From Bog-366 sp963722555 (GTDB lineage Bacteria; Acidobacteriota; Terriglobia; UBA7540): DNA of 64,000 nucleotides. The position numbers and the translations under genes were made by a program. Below the pieces are notes generated by a model. It worked only from the letters and a program-made list of their open reading frames with translations. It was not told where the DNA came from and made no database searches. The stretch spans positions 310,001 through 374,000 of the forward strand of contig CAVRNQ010000007.1 in assembly GCA_963722555.1 (NCBI GenBank), in the 5' to 3' direction. Shown one piece after another: positions 23,935 through 33,736 of the stretch (positions are counted from its first letter, which is position 1; each line of letters opens with the position of its first letter).

Positions 23935-26893
23935 TAAAAAGCGATCTTCGCACCTGCCGATCCTGCTCGGACTTGCATCAATGCTGATGCTACATGCGCC
24001 GGCCTTGCCGGTTCCCCGCGACGAGCCCGCCACGGCGGCGTGGATGAAAACACCGCCTGCAAAGTATCGGATGACGGCCTGGTGGTTATGGCTCGGTCCT
24101 GCCGTTACCAGGAGCGAGATTCTTCGCGAGCTCACTGAGATGCACCGCGCCGGGCTCGGCGGGGTAGCGATTTATCCCTGCTCTCCGATAGAGGTTGACA
24201 CTCCGGCCTTGGGCGTAACGAACCTCCGGTTCCTGTCGCCGCAATATTTGGACGTTTACCATTACGCCTTGAGCACGGCGAAAAATCTTGGCATGACCGT
24301 CGATTTGCTGGGAGGGACCGGATGGCCGTTTGGCGGCCCTTCGGTGAGCATCGACGATGCCTCCCATGCTCTGCGGATGGAGAAGCATGCGCTGGAAACC
24401 GGCGTTCCCACGCAGGTGGCGAGTTTGACGGGCGACGAGAAGCTGCTGGCTGTCTTTTTGATCGCGCCGGGAGATTCCGCCTTTCGCGACGTGACGAAAT
24501 TCTCCACTCCGGACGGAAAGCTGAGCTTGCCCGGGCATCTTGACGGCGAAGCCATGGCAATTATCAGCGCGCCAACTCGGCAGTTGGTTAAACACCCCTC
24601 GTTGGGAGCAGAGGGCTACGTTCTCGATCACCTCTCGCCGCAAGCGTTTGATCACTATGCGCACAACGTGCTTGATCGGCTGGTCTCAGGGGTGCCGCGC
24701 GGAGATCCTCAGACCATCTTTGCCGATAGCTTCGAAGCTTATGATTCCGATTGGACCGCTGCCCTGCCTCAGGAGTTTCTGCGGCGACGGGGCTACGACT
24801 TGCAACCGTACTACCCGCTTCTCTTTCAGGAAAAAGGCCCCCGGTCTGCCGATATTCGTTTCGATTACTGGGAGACCGTGGCGGATTTGTTCGTTGATGG
24901 GTTCATTCGTCCCTTGCACGAGTGGGCAGAAAATCACCATTTACCGAGCGTGGTTGAAGCCTATGGCGAGCCGGCGGTTCCTCAACGTTCCTACGCCGAG
25001 GCTGATCTGCCCATGGGGGAAGACTACGCCTGGAAGGAATTCAACCCGGGGCGCTGGACGAGTTCTGCTGCCCACTTCTACCGCAAGCCGCGCGTCCTGG
25101 CCGAGTATGCGACGTGGGCGGGATATCCGAATCGCTTCACGGACACCCTGGATGATCTCAAGCTGGTGGCTGATTTGCAGTTCCTCACCGGTGCAACGGA
25201 GCTTCGTGCCGCGAGCATTACCTATTCACCGCCCTCGGCGGGCATTCCAGGCTGGCAATTCTACGCGGGCGTGGACTTCGGCCTGAACCAGAGTTGGTGG
25301 CCGTTTTTTCCCAACCTGACGCAGTACGCCCAGCGTGCCTCTTACATGCTGGAGCAGGGTCGGCCCGTGAACGACGTTCTGCTTTGCCTTCCCGTCGAAG
25401 ACGTTGAAGCTCGAACGCCGCCAGGGAGCCTGGACACACAGCTTGCCGTTGAACGCGACTTGGCCAAGCCAGGAGACCACGTCGGGGAATTTGGTTTCCG
25501 CCACGATCTCACCGAGGAGGCTCCGATCCTGGGGACGCTGATACGTAGCGGGTACAGCTTCGACGGGATTTCGGGCGACATTCTACAAACGCGTGGAGTT
25601 GTGGATAGGAGCCGACTGGGCGTGGGAGATGGCACTTACGCTGCTATTATTCTGCCAAAGCTGGTTGGCATGCGGCTTGGGGCCTTGGAAAGAATAAAAG
25701 AATTTGTGCGGTCGGGAGGAACGGCTATCGCCCTGGGCAGACTTCCTGAACGCGTTTATGGTGGCACCGCGCCCGAGAGGGACAGTGAGCAAATTCGCGA
25801 ACTCATCCGAGATATGTTCAGCGCCCCGGCAGAGCCTTACTCCGAGCGGAGCTATGGGTTGGGTCGAGGTATTTTCGTCACGAATGAGAGTCATCTTGCC
25901 CGGGCCTTGCTTCGAGCGGTTTCGCCCGACCTCGTGCTCGATAAGCCCGATGCGGAAGTCGGGTTCGTTCATCGTCGTGCCTCCATTTCCGCAACCAGCG
26001 TGGCGGACTACTACTTTGTGGTGAATACGGGCAGTGAAAAGAAGAACCTCCGGGCCTCCTTTCGCATCCGAGAGCGGAAGCCGCAAATCTGGGACCTGGA
26101 ATCCGGCAACGTAATGGATCCAGCCGCCTATGTTTTTCAGGGTGAACGCACATCATTCGATTTCAGTCTCGGGCCACGCCGGTCCGCAGTGATCTATTTC
26201 GGTGCCTCGCACGAACTGTCCCGCGTGACCGCCTCGAACTTGGACGAGCCTTTCATCGAGAACGGGATTGTTGGCGGAATTGTGTCCCAGCCCGGCAAAT
26301 ACTTCGTGCAGACAGCCTCCGGCCGCTTGGAGCATACCGTCACGTCGGTGCCAGATCCATTGCCGGTCAGCGGGCCTTGGACGCTCAATTTCGGGAAACC
26401 CTTGGACATCTCTGAGCAGGTTTCCACACTTCAATCCTGGACTGAATCGCCAAAGACAAGATATTTCTCGGGGACCGGCGAGTATTCCACAAGAATCACA
26501 ATACCCAGCTCATATCTTGGCGAGGGGAAAGTTATTTGGCTCGATCTTGGTGATGTCCGTTATGCAGCGCGGGTCTGGGTGAACGGACAGCTTGCCGGGG
26601 ACGCTTGGCAACCGCCGTATAGGCTCGAAATCAGCCCGTGGCTTAAGCCCGGCGCCAACACTCTGAAGATGAACGTAGCGAACCTGCTCATCAACTGCCT
26701 GCTAGGACAAAAGCCGCCAGACTATTCGAAGGCGAAGACCTTGGACATCCGTCTTCCATACCCCAGGGACTGGGAAGTCAACCCAGAACCTTGGCTAGCT
26801 GGGTTGCTCGGGCCGGTGCGGCTGGTGCCCGCCGTAAGACTGCGGTTTGCTTTACATCCCCAAGCGGCAGGGGCCACCCGTCCGATCCCTTGA
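23921..26893 (+). CDS. GH106 alpha-L-rhamnosidase
   Basis: Encodes 990 aa, a normal GH106 length. An N-terminal signal peptide (about residues 1-29) is followed by the catalytic region with WWLWLGPAVTR, DLLGGTGWPFGGPSV and the FADSFEAYDSDW segment, which resembles the acidic catalytic stretch of the family. The C-terminus has a jelly-roll carbohydrate-binding part (YAARVWVNGQLAGDAW). It removes terminal alpha-L-rhamnose from glycans, outside the cytoplasm. It is the central enzyme of this locus and provides L-rhamnose for the mutarotase and rhamnulokinase. Confidence 0.85.
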   Translation: MILSLKKRSSHLPILLGLASMLMLHAPALPVPRDEPATAAWMKTPPAKYRMTAWWLWLGPAVTRSEILRELTEMHRAGLGGVAIYPCSPIEVDTPALGVTNLRFLSPQYLDVYHYALSTAKNLGMTVDLLGGTGWPFGGPSVSIDDASHALRMEKHALETGVPTQVASLTGDEKLLAVFLIAPGDSAFRDVTKFSTPDGKLSLPGHLDGEAMAIISAPTRQLVKHPSLGAEGYVLDHLSPQAFDHYAHNVLDRLVSGVPRGDPQTIFADSFEAYDSDWTAALPQEFLRRRGYDLQPYYPLLFQEKGPRSADIRFDYWETVADLFVDGFIRPLHEWAENHHLPSVVEAYGEPAVPQRSYAEADLPMGEDYAWKEFNPGRWTSSAAHFYRKPRVLAEYATWAGYPNRFTDTLDDLKLVADLQFLTGATELRAASITYSPPSAGIPGWQFYAGVDFGLNQSWWPFFPNLTQYAQRASYMLEQGRPVNDVLLCLPVEDVEARTPPGSLDTQLAVERDLAKPGDHVGEFGFRHDLTEEAPILGTLIRSGYSFDGISGDILQTRGVVDRSRLGVGDGTYAAIILPKLVGMRLGALERIKEFVRSGGTAIALGRLPERVYGGTAPERDSEQIRELIRDMFSAPAEPYSERSYGLGRGIFVTNESHLARALLRAVSPDLVLDKPDAEVGFVHRRASISATSVADYYFVVNTGSEKKNLRASFRIRERKPQIWDLESGNVMDPAAYVFQGERTSFDFSLGPRRSAVIYFGASHELSRVTASNLDEPFIENGIVGGIVSQPGKYFVQTASGRLEHTVTSVPDPLPVSGPWTLNFGKPLDISEQVSTLQSWTESPKTRYFSGTGEYSTRITIPSSYLGEGKVIWLDLGDVRYAARVWVNGQLAGDAWQPPYRLEISPWLKPGANTLKMNVANLLINCLLGQKPPDYSKAKTLDIRLPYPRDWEVNPEPWLAGLLGPVRLVPAVRLRFALHPQAAGATRPIP

Positions 26894-26982
26894 GACGCCC
26901 CGCATTCACTATTCACGTACGCAGAGAAGTTCTCGACGGCGGACGTGGCAGTATAACGATCTTCATACCAAGGAGGCTGACC

Positions 26983-27963
26983 ATGAGGAAAGAAATCAAG
27001 CTTGCCTCAAATCTCGTGCCTTTTTCGCAAGTTTCCGACCGTTTTGTCCCCTCTGGATATAAGGGGGAGCACGAATTCAGGAAAAAGCTGGAAATGATTG
27101 CGGCAGTTGAAGGGATTCAGGCTGTGGCGGTAGGTTGGCCCTGGCCCAGTCAATGCCGGGATGGTGCCGCCTTGAAAAGCATGCTTGACGATGTCGGTTT
27201 GAAGCTGGCGATAACTGAACCGGACATTTATACGGAACCTCGTTTTAAGAACGGTTCGCTCTCCAATCCTGATCCCAAGATCCGTCGTGCGGCGATTGAT
27301 AGGGTCAAAGGGACGATTGACGCCGCCATAGAAGTGGGTTCGCCCGATATGAATCTGTGGCTTGGCCACGATGGATTTGACTATTTCTTCGAAGGACATT
27401 ATGAGGACGCTTGGAATTGGATCGTGGAGGGAATACAGGAGATCGCTGAACACAGCAGCAAAGTGACGATATGTTTGGAGTATAAGTGCAGGGAGCCGCG
27501 CGCCCACCAATATGTTGCGAATGCCGGCACTGCATTACTGCTGGTGAGCAAGGTCAACCAGCCTCATGTGGGAATTACGCTCGACGTGGGCCATAGCTTG
27601 TTTGCCTTGGAGAACCCCGCCAACTGTGCTGCCCTAGCCCTTCGCGAGGGACGCCTGAGACAGATCCACTTGAACGATAACTACCGTGACTGGGACCACG
27701 ATTTGGTTCCGGGTGCGGTGAACGTCTGGGATCATGTCGAATTCTTTTACTGGGTCCGTAAGCTTGGCTACTCAGGCTGGTATAGCGCTGACGTTTTCCC
27801 TTACCGCGAAGATGGCAGCGAGGCACTGCATCGGACGGTGCAGGTTTGCCGCAAATGCTGTCTTATGGCAGATCGGCTGGCCGAAATGAATGTTGAAGAG
27901 CTGGTACAAGCAAGGCGCCATATGGAAGTAATGCGACTGCTGTGGGATATGGTGGGAAACTGA
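26983..27963 (+). CDS. TIM-barrel sugar isomerase/epimerase
   Basis: Encodes 326 aa. AAGGAGG lies six bases before ATG 26983. It belongs to the xylose-isomerase-like TIM barrel (AP endonuclease 2) superfamily. Probable metal ligands are Glu166 (ICLEYK), Asp201 with His204 (TLDVGH), and His229 (QIHLND). No other isomerase lies beside the mutarotase and rhamnulokinase, so it is a candidate for converting L-rhamnose to L-rhamnulose or for epimerising a related ketose. Sequence alone does not settle this. Confidence 0.72.
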   Translation: MRKEIKLASNLVPFSQVSDRFVPSGYKGEHEFRKKLEMIAAVEGIQAVAVGWPWPSQCRDGAALKSMLDDVGLKLAITEPDIYTEPRFKNGSLSNPDPKIRRAAIDRVKGTIDAAIEVGSPDMNLWLGHDGFDYFFEGHYEDAWNWIVEGIQEIAEHSSKVTICLEYKCREPRAHQYVANAGTALLLVSKVNQPHVGITLDVGHSLFALENPANCAALALREGRLRQIHLNDNYRDWDHDLVPGAVNVWDHVEFFYWVRKLGYSGWYSADVFPYREDGSEALHRTVQVCRKCCLMADRLAEMNVEELVQARRHMEVMRLLWDMVGN

Positions 27964-28270
27964 CCTCGTGATCCGGCAACGGCGTCGCTGACCCGTTGTT
28001 CCGAACTAATGATTGCGGACTCGAAAAGGTCGATGTTCTACTGGATGTCGGCTGGGCGGGTCCGGGTGATGTGGTCATAGGCATCGGTCATATGGGCCAG
28101 ACCACTTCCATCGTTGAAGCAATTCAGCCTGCCCACATACTGGCCGAGCATACCCATGGTGAGCTTGGAGGAGGGCATCCGGACGGCGCAGGTGAAACTG
28201 GCGCTGTGGGGACACATCAAGCCAAGATGGCCGATGTGGGAAGTAGTGAAGCAGGAAACTGTTGGTAGCA
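27964..28270. other. Intergenic stretch between isomerase and rhamnulokinase
   Basis: A 90-codon frame (27996-28268) is open, but I recognise nothing in it and it has no ribosome binding site. It may be gene debris. Confidence 0.35.
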
Positions 28271-29761
28271 ATGAGCAGGCACAACTTCCTAGCCTTTGAT
28301 TTGGGCGCCGAAAGCGGGCGGGCAACCGTCGGCACTCTTGCTGACGGGCGACTTGCCCTGGAAGAGATCCTGCGGTTCCCTAACGAACCGGTGAAGATTG
28401 GGAACACGGTTCACTGGGACGTGCTAGCGCTATACAACAACATGCTCAAGGCTCTGCGAATTTGCTGCCAGCGCTTTGGCGATTCGCTGGAGGGTATCGG
28501 TATCGACACCTGGGCAGTTGACTTTGGGCTGATTGCCGCAGACGGGACGCTGCTGCAGAATCCGGTGCACTACCGGGATCACCGCACCGAGGGGTTAGAA
28601 GGTGAGATGTTGGGGCGGGTTCCCGCCCCCAAGCTCTATCAACGGACCGGCCTTCCCTTTGCTGCCATGCAGACTCTGGGCCAACTTTTTTCGCTACAAT
28701 CGAAAAAAAGTCCCGTCCTTGCCTCGGCTGCCTCGCTCTTGCTCATGCCCGACCTCCTTGGCTACTTTTTGAGTGGTGTGAAACGTTGCGAACGGAGCGC
28801 GGCGATGATGACGCAGCTCTATGAGGCGCCGAGAAGGAACTGGTCGAAGGAGATCTTCAGCTTCTTCGATCTACCGCTTTCCATCATGCCGACATTGGTA
28901 GATTCGGGCACGGTAATTGGGGAGTTGTCCGACTCCGTTACGGCGGATACGGGTCTCAAACATGCTTGGGTGATCGCGCCATGTACGCACGATACGAGTT
29001 CTGCGGTGGTCGGCGTACCCGGAGTGGAGGGTAATTGGGCTTTCCTCAGCTTGGGGACATGGTCGGTGCTGGGGGCCCTCACACCTCAGATGGTCAATTC
29101 CCCTGCCGCATTCTCTGCGGGGCTCGCAAATGAGCTAACTCTGGGGAGCTTCTTCCTTTGCCGGAACCTCTGGGGACTCTGGCTTCTTCAACAAGCGCGA
29201 CGCGTTTGGCAGGCTGAGGGCAATGCATATTCCTATCAAGAGCTCAGTCAATTCGCGGGGCAGTTGCCGCCGGCACGGACACTCATCGATCCTAGTCACG
29301 CATGCTTTTTTGCTCCGGAGAACATGCTACTGGCAATCCGCGAATACTGCCGCCAGTCGGGCCAGCCACTGCCTGAAGGACCGGCGGAGGTGACACGCTG
29401 CATCCTGGATAGTCTTGCCTTGGCCTCTCGGCAAGCCTTGGACCAACTGTCAGGCATGATGGAAAAACAGTTCGATATCCTGCACATTGTGGGCGGTGGG
29501 TCCTTGAATTCGTTCCTTTGCCAGAGCACGGCGAATGCTACTCGCACACCTGTCCGAGTCGGCCCGGTGGAAGCCACGGTGGCGGGCAACATCCTTACCC
29601 AGGCGCTGGCGCGCGGTTATCTGGCGTCGTCACGAGAAATCCGGGAGGTCATTCACCGCTCAACCAAGATAGTGGAATACGAACCTAAAGACGCCGGGAT
29701 CTGGGAAGATCGCTATGCCAGATATCTTCAGATTACCGAGGCGGCCAAGAGCGGGGGTTGA
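28271..29761 (+). CDS. rhaB: Rhamnulokinase
   Basis: Encodes 496 aa, normal for FGGY-family rhamnulokinases. It phosphorylates L-rhamnulose at O1 with ATP. The N-terminal FDLGAESGRATVG phosphate loop, GIDTWAVDFGL, the HYRDHRT segment and the C-terminal HIVGGGSLNSFLCQ ATP-binding motif are all in place. ATG 28271 is preferred to the TTG nine bases earlier because family members start just before the FDLGAESGR strand. It lies downstream of the isomerase. No rhamnulose-1-phosphate aldolase follows, so the next step must be encoded elsewhere or is bypassed. Confidence 0.9.
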   Translation: MSRHNFLAFDLGAESGRATVGTLADGRLALEEILRFPNEPVKIGNTVHWDVLALYNNMLKALRICCQRFGDSLEGIGIDTWAVDFGLIAADGTLLQNPVHYRDHRTEGLEGEMLGRVPAPKLYQRTGLPFAAMQTLGQLFSLQSKKSPVLASAASLLLMPDLLGYFLSGVKRCERSAAMMTQLYEAPRRNWSKEIFSFFDLPLSIMPTLVDSGTVIGELSDSVTADTGLKHAWVIAPCTHDTSSAVVGVPGVEGNWAFLSLGTWSVLGALTPQMVNSPAAFSAGLANELTLGSFFLCRNLWGLWLLQQARRVWQAEGNAYSYQELSQFAGQLPPARTLIDPSHACFFAPENMLLAIREYCRQSGQPLPEGPAEVTRCILDSLALASRQALDQLSGMMEKQFDILHIVGGGSLNSFLCQSTANATRTPVRVGPVEATVAGNILTQALARGYLASSREIREVIHRSTKIVEYEPKDAGIWEDRYARYLQITEAAKSGG

Positions 29762-29965
29762 CCTGCCGTCTCTGATGGGGGAGTTAACCGGTGGACAAGA
29801 GAAGGGTTGTCGATAATCCATCGCCAAGTGCTGAGAGCTTTGCCGATTCCCGATGGGGAAATCGCTACCCGATACCTAAGGTTGGTTTAATGCGAATTCA
29901 ATGCTCCGGGAATAGCGACATTAACCTTGGCATTTTCTGATACGGCGTGGAGGAGGAATTGAAAG

Positions 29966-31300
29966 ATGGATCCACTGTTGGAAAAAATATATAGGCTCGA
30001 CAAGTCGGAGCAGGCAGATTGCGCCAGGCACGTCATGCTGGGTGGAGGCACGCGCGGTGGTCCCGTTCTGATGCGAGGTAAGGGGGTTCGAGTTTACGAT
30101 CAAGAGGGCAAAAACTACATTGACTGTACGTCGCAAAGCTGGGCAATGTACCTGGGATTTGTCAATGAAGATATCAACCGGGTGGTGGCTGAGCACATGG
30201 GAAGCATCTCGCATGTGCACCAGGGATTCGACACCTTACCGCGCTTCTATCTTGCCAGAAAATTAGCACAGATTGCGCCTGGTGATCTAAACCGCGTGTC
30301 ATTCACGGTGGGTGGCGGCCCGGCCATCGAAGCGGCGATGAAAATCGCTTACAAGAACACTCAGCCTTCTCGTGATTTCATTTGCCTTTACGATAGCTAC
30401 CACGGAAGCACGCTGGGCGTCATGGGCTCGTCCTGGATATCGACACGCTCCTCTGGCAAGTTGGCTGGCGGGAGCCGGTTCCTGGGATTAACTAAGCCTT
30501 TCATTCGTGTGCCCAATCCCTATTGTTATCGCTGCCCGCTGGGCCTGAAGCGTGAAAACTGTTCCCTCGCTTGCGCTCAAATGCTCCGCCTGACTCTGGA
30601 GCGGGGGATCGCCGGGAACGCTGCGGGAGTCATCCTAGAACCGATCCAGGCCAGTGGCGGCCAGATTATTCCTCCCCGTGAGTATCTCGAGGCCGTGCGC
30701 ACGATATGCGACGAGTTCAATGTTCCGCTGATCTTCGATGAGATTCAGACGTACGCCCGCACAGGAAAGTTCTTCGGGGCGGATTATTTCGGGGTCACGC
30801 CGGACATTATCGCGCTCGGAAAAGGATTCGGGGCGGGACTGCCCATCGCCGCCATCATCGTTTCTGACAAGCTCAAGGGGTTCGAGCCGGACGGTGAAGA
30901 ACTGCACACCTTCGCGAATAGCTCAGTTGGGCAGGTTGCGGCCGCCAAGCTGATTGAGTTGCTTGAGAATGGGATACTGGAAAACACCCGCCGAATGGGT
31001 GAGTATTTGCACGTGGGTCTAAGAAAATTGCAGGCTGAGTTTCCAGAAATGGGCGATATTCGCGTGGCAGGTTTGCATATTGGGGTGGAGTTTGTGCGCG
31101 ATCCTGAAAGCAAACAGCCGCTGCATGCCGAGGGCAAGGCCATCCGCGAGGAAGGAATCAAGGCGGGTGTCATTTTCGGTCTCGCTGGTCCACGGACGAA
31201 CATTGTCAAGATCAAACCACCCCTGATCATTACGGAAAACGAGTGTGATGAGGTGCTCGACAAGCTGCGCATCGCGATGACGCGGGTATTGCGCAAATAA
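29966..31300 (+). CDS. Class III PLP aminotransferase
   Basis: Encodes 444 aa; a GGAGGA stretch lies upstream of the ATG. Fold-type I, class III: Asp258 in LIFDEIQT contacts the cofactor pyridine and Lys286 in ALGKGFGAG forms the Schiff base. A four-cysteine segment (YCYRCPLGL...CSLAC, near residue 190) is present, as in some omega-aminotransferases. Donor and acceptor cannot be told. It is the first gene of a compact group with two amidohydrolase-fold genes and an SDR gene, overlapping or nearly so, which suggests one pathway. Confidence 0.82.
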   Translation: MDPLLEKIYRLDKSEQADCARHVMLGGGTRGGPVLMRGKGVRVYDQEGKNYIDCTSQSWAMYLGFVNEDINRVVAEHMGSISHVHQGFDTLPRFYLARKLAQIAPGDLNRVSFTVGGGPAIEAAMKIAYKNTQPSRDFICLYDSYHGSTLGVMGSSWISTRSSGKLAGGSRFLGLTKPFIRVPNPYCYRCPLGLKRENCSLACAQMLRLTLERGIAGNAAGVILEPIQASGGQIIPPREYLEAVRTICDEFNVPLIFDEIQTYARTGKFFGADYFGVTPDIIALGKGFGAGLPIAAIIVSDKLKGFEPDGEELHTFANSSVGQVAAAKLIELLENGILENTRRMGEYLHVGLRKLQAEFPEMGDIRVAGLHIGVEFVRDPESKQPLHAEGKAIREEGIKAGVIFGLAGPRTNIVKIKPPLIITENECDEVLDKLRIAMTRVLRK

Positions 31301-31318
31301 AAACGAAAGGAAGCCGCC

Positions 31319-32125
31319 TTGTTAGAGGAGCGGATCAGAAAGATGACTCAGGAGAGGGTGGACCTGGCAAAAAAGCTTAGTTTTTTCGACTGCAATGTCT
31401 GGCTTGGCCAGCCCGAGGGATTCCCGCTTTCCGAAGAGTTATGCCCCAAAAACCTCAGGGAAGTTCTTGACAGACGATTTGTCACCGGAGGCCTTGTCTC
31501 CCATTGGAGGGGGAAAACGATTTCTGCCCAGGCGGGAAATGAATCTGTGCTGCGGGACCTCAGTGAGGCCAGCACGGATCTATTTGCCACGTGGACAGCA
31601 CTACCGCTGTTTCCGTCCGAAACCGGGCCAGTGCCAGGTTCTTCAGAAACCCCGAAGAAAGTACGCGCCGTGAGGATTTTCCCCAAATCTCATCATTTCC
31701 CCATGGCTGCCTGGTGTATCGGCTCACTCTGCGAATGGCTTGTGGACCGACGCTTGCCGTTATTCATATGGCACACGGAACTTGAATGGCCATCAGTATA
31801 CGAAATCGCAAGGGGATTTCCAAAATTAACTATCGTGGTCGAAACACAGGTTCAGAAGATCCTGTATCACACGCGTTCCGTTTTCTCCCTCATGCGGGAC
31901 TGCCGGAACGTCATGTTGGAAACTTCCAATCTTGTGGGCGCAGGACTTGTCGAATATTCCGTTCGAGAGTTCGGCCCAGAGCGCTTGATTTTTGGAAGTT
32001 TCCTGCCGGTTAACGATCCGCTGGTAGGGTTGGGAATGATACTCGATGCCGAAATCCCGCTGGACCAGAAAGGGCTGATTGCAGGGGGAAACCTGCGGCG
32101 GCTGATTGGCGAGGTGCGAACATGA
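31319..32125 (+). CDS. Amidohydrolase-fold protein lacking metal ligands
   Basis: Encodes 268 aa from TTG 31319, with AAAGGAAG six bases upstream; ATG 31343 is an alternative. It aligns with the next gene's product as an Amidohydrolase_2-type TIM barrel. The metal-binding H-x-H after strand 1 is replaced: Asn26 and Trp28 stand where the neighbour has His10 and His12. The GSD aspartate is also lost: Phe228 in FGSFLP where the neighbour has Asp221. So it is probably inactive alone and may be a structural partner of the downstream enzyme, with which it overlaps by four bases (ATGA). Confidence 0.75.
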   Translation: MLEERIRKMTQERVDLAKKLSFFDCNVWLGQPEGFPLSEELCPKNLREVLDRRFVTGGLVSHWRGKTISAQAGNESVLRDLSEASTDLFATWTALPLFPSETGPVPGSSETPKKVRAVRIFPKSHHFPMAAWCIGSLCEWLVDRRLPLFIWHTELEWPSVYEIARGFPKLTIVVETQVQKILYHTRSVFSLMRDCRNVMLETSNLVGAGLVEYSVREFGPERLIFGSFLPVNDPLVGLGMILDAEIPLDQKGLIAGGNLRRLIGEVRT

Positions 32126-32907
32126 GCAGCGCACTGTTTGTCGATGCGCATCTTCACTTTGGACGTGTCAGTTCTTTTTTTGTGCCGCTGGTTGATCAGA
32201 AGTATCTGCTCTTTGTGATGGACAAGGCTGGCATCAGTCATTCAGTCTGCGTGGACCACCCAACCCTTTTTGAAGGAGCCGAAGCAGGCCTCGAACCACT
32301 TCGTGATCTCTACGAGACCTCCGGACACCGCGTGTACTATCTGGGGACATTTGACCCGCGACGTGCTTCGGGATGCTTGAATGCACTGAAGCAGGCGAGG
32401 GATTGGCCGGGATTTGCCGGGCTCAAGCTTCATCCATCAATCCATGGGGTTCCGGCGGATGATCCTGTCTATGACCAAGCCTGGCGGTTTGCAGCCGACC
32501 ATGACCTGGCGATCATGTCGCACAGTTGGAGCGCGTCAAGCTACAATCCGATTCAATTTCTCTCCACGCCCGCGCGCTTCGAAGTTCACATCCGGAAATT
32601 CCCGCAGGTGCGTTTTGTGCTCGGGCATGCCGGAGGGCGTGGGGCCGGCAGGCAAGATGCGATCCGTCTGGCGAACCAGTATCCCCATGTTTATCTGGAT
32701 TTTGCAGGTGACATCTATGATTATCGATTATTAGAGAAACTGATCGAATCTGTGCCTTTGGAGAAGATTCTCTACGGTTCTGACTTTCCTTGGACGGACC
32801 CTCGTTCCCATATCACCAGGGTTTTACTTGCAGATATCGAAGATTCAGCTAAATCAGAAATCCTTCGTGGTAACGCTATTCGAACTTATCGACTTGGAGT
32901 ATCGTAA
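32122..32907 (+). CDS. Amidohydrolase_2 family hydrolase
   Basis: Encodes 261 aa. A metal-dependent TIM-barrel hydrolase with His10-x-His12 (DAHLHFG), a GHAGG histidine in the middle, and Asp221 in YGSDFPW. The family includes sugar lactonases (for instance of rhamnono- and fucono-lactones) and decarboxylases. With an SDR dehydrogenase directly after it, hydrolysis of a sugar lactone is an attractive guess. Its start overlaps the inactive-looking paralogue and its stop overlaps the SDR start, so translation is coupled. Confidence 0.78.
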   Translation: MSSALFVDAHLHFGRVSSFFVPLVDQKYLLFVMDKAGISHSVCVDHPTLFEGAEAGLEPLRDLYETSGHRVYYLGTFDPRRASGCLNALKQARDWPGFAGLKLHPSIHGVPADDPVYDQAWRFAADHDLAIMSHSWSASSYNPIQFLSTPARFEVHIRKFPQVRFVLGHAGGRGAGRQDAIRLANQYPHVYLDFAGDIYDYRLLEKLIESVPLEKILYGSDFPWTDPRSHITRVLLADIEDSAKSEILRGNAIRTYRLGVS

Positions 32908-33680
32908 TGCTAAGTATAGACCTGCGTGAAAGAATTGCTTTAGTAATAGGCGGATCTCGAGGAATCGGTGGGGCGATAACAGCAACCCTAGCTCAAGCTG
33001 GTGCCGAGGTCATCTTCACCCATATGGACCCTCCCCACCTGCAAGGCGATATCAACAGGCTCCTGGCGCGAATTCAAGAGAACGGTGGCCGAGGGACGGG
33101 TGTTCCCCTGGATGCTTGCGATGCGGTTGGGACGGCATCTCTCGTCGAACGTACAATCCAGCAATACGGAAAAATTGATATCTTGGTCTCCAATGTGGGA
33201 CAAAATGAAGAGCGACCGGTTGACGCTATCACCGACGAGGAGTGGCGTCGCTTTATAGACGTCAATCTTACTTCTGCCTTCAATTGCGTTCGTGCGGTCT
33301 TGCCCCACATGGTCAAGGCCAAGTACGGAAAGATCGTCTTCATCGGTTCGTCGGTCGTTTATTCAGGTGGGGGAGGCGCGATCGACTACGCTGCAGGAAA
33401 AGGTGGTCTGATCGGCATGGTGTCTTATCTTTCAAAGGAATACACGCGGAAAGGAATCGTGACGAATATTGTCCATCCATGCGTTATTGATACGGATCTG
33501 CTTCGCAAGCGATATTCTAATGAAGCCGCCCGGGCAAAGCTCATCACTTCAGTACCCGTCGGACGGCTAGGCAGGCCCGAGGATGTAGCCGGGTTAGTAA
33601 CCTTCCTGGTAAGTTCATTCGGGGACTATATTTGCGCCCAGTCCATCCTTTTGGACGGAGGGCGAACTGTGTTTAGGTAA
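32907..33680 (+). CDS. SDR-family dehydrogenase
   Basis: Encodes 257 aa, normal for classical short-chain dehydrogenases. The dinucleotide-binding GGSRGIG motif is at residues 15-21, and catalytic Tyr161 and Lys165 form YAAGK, preceded by a serine in FIGSSVVYSG. It uses NAD(P)H on a sugar or sugar-derived alcohol. In a rhamnose locus, oxidation of L-rhamnose to its lactone is plausible, because known L-rhamnose dehydrogenases are SDRs. Its start codon overlaps the preceding stop (TAATG). Confidence 0.82.
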   Translation: MLSIDLRERIALVIGGSRGIGGAITATLAQAGAEVIFTHMDPPHLQGDINRLLARIQENGGRGTGVPLDACDAVGTASLVERTIQQYGKIDILVSNVGQNEERPVDAITDEEWRRFIDVNLTSAFNCVRAVLPHMVKAKYGKIVFIGSSVVYSGGGGAIDYAAGKGGLIGMVSYLSKEYTRKGIVTNIVHPCVIDTDLLRKRYSNEAARAKLITSVPVGRLGRPEDVAGLVTFLVSSFGDYICAQSILLDGGRTVFR

Positions 33681-33736
33681 GGAGAACCATAGGAGGAAAA
33701 CACGAGCCGTCCTAGCCCTGGAGCCCATCCACACAT

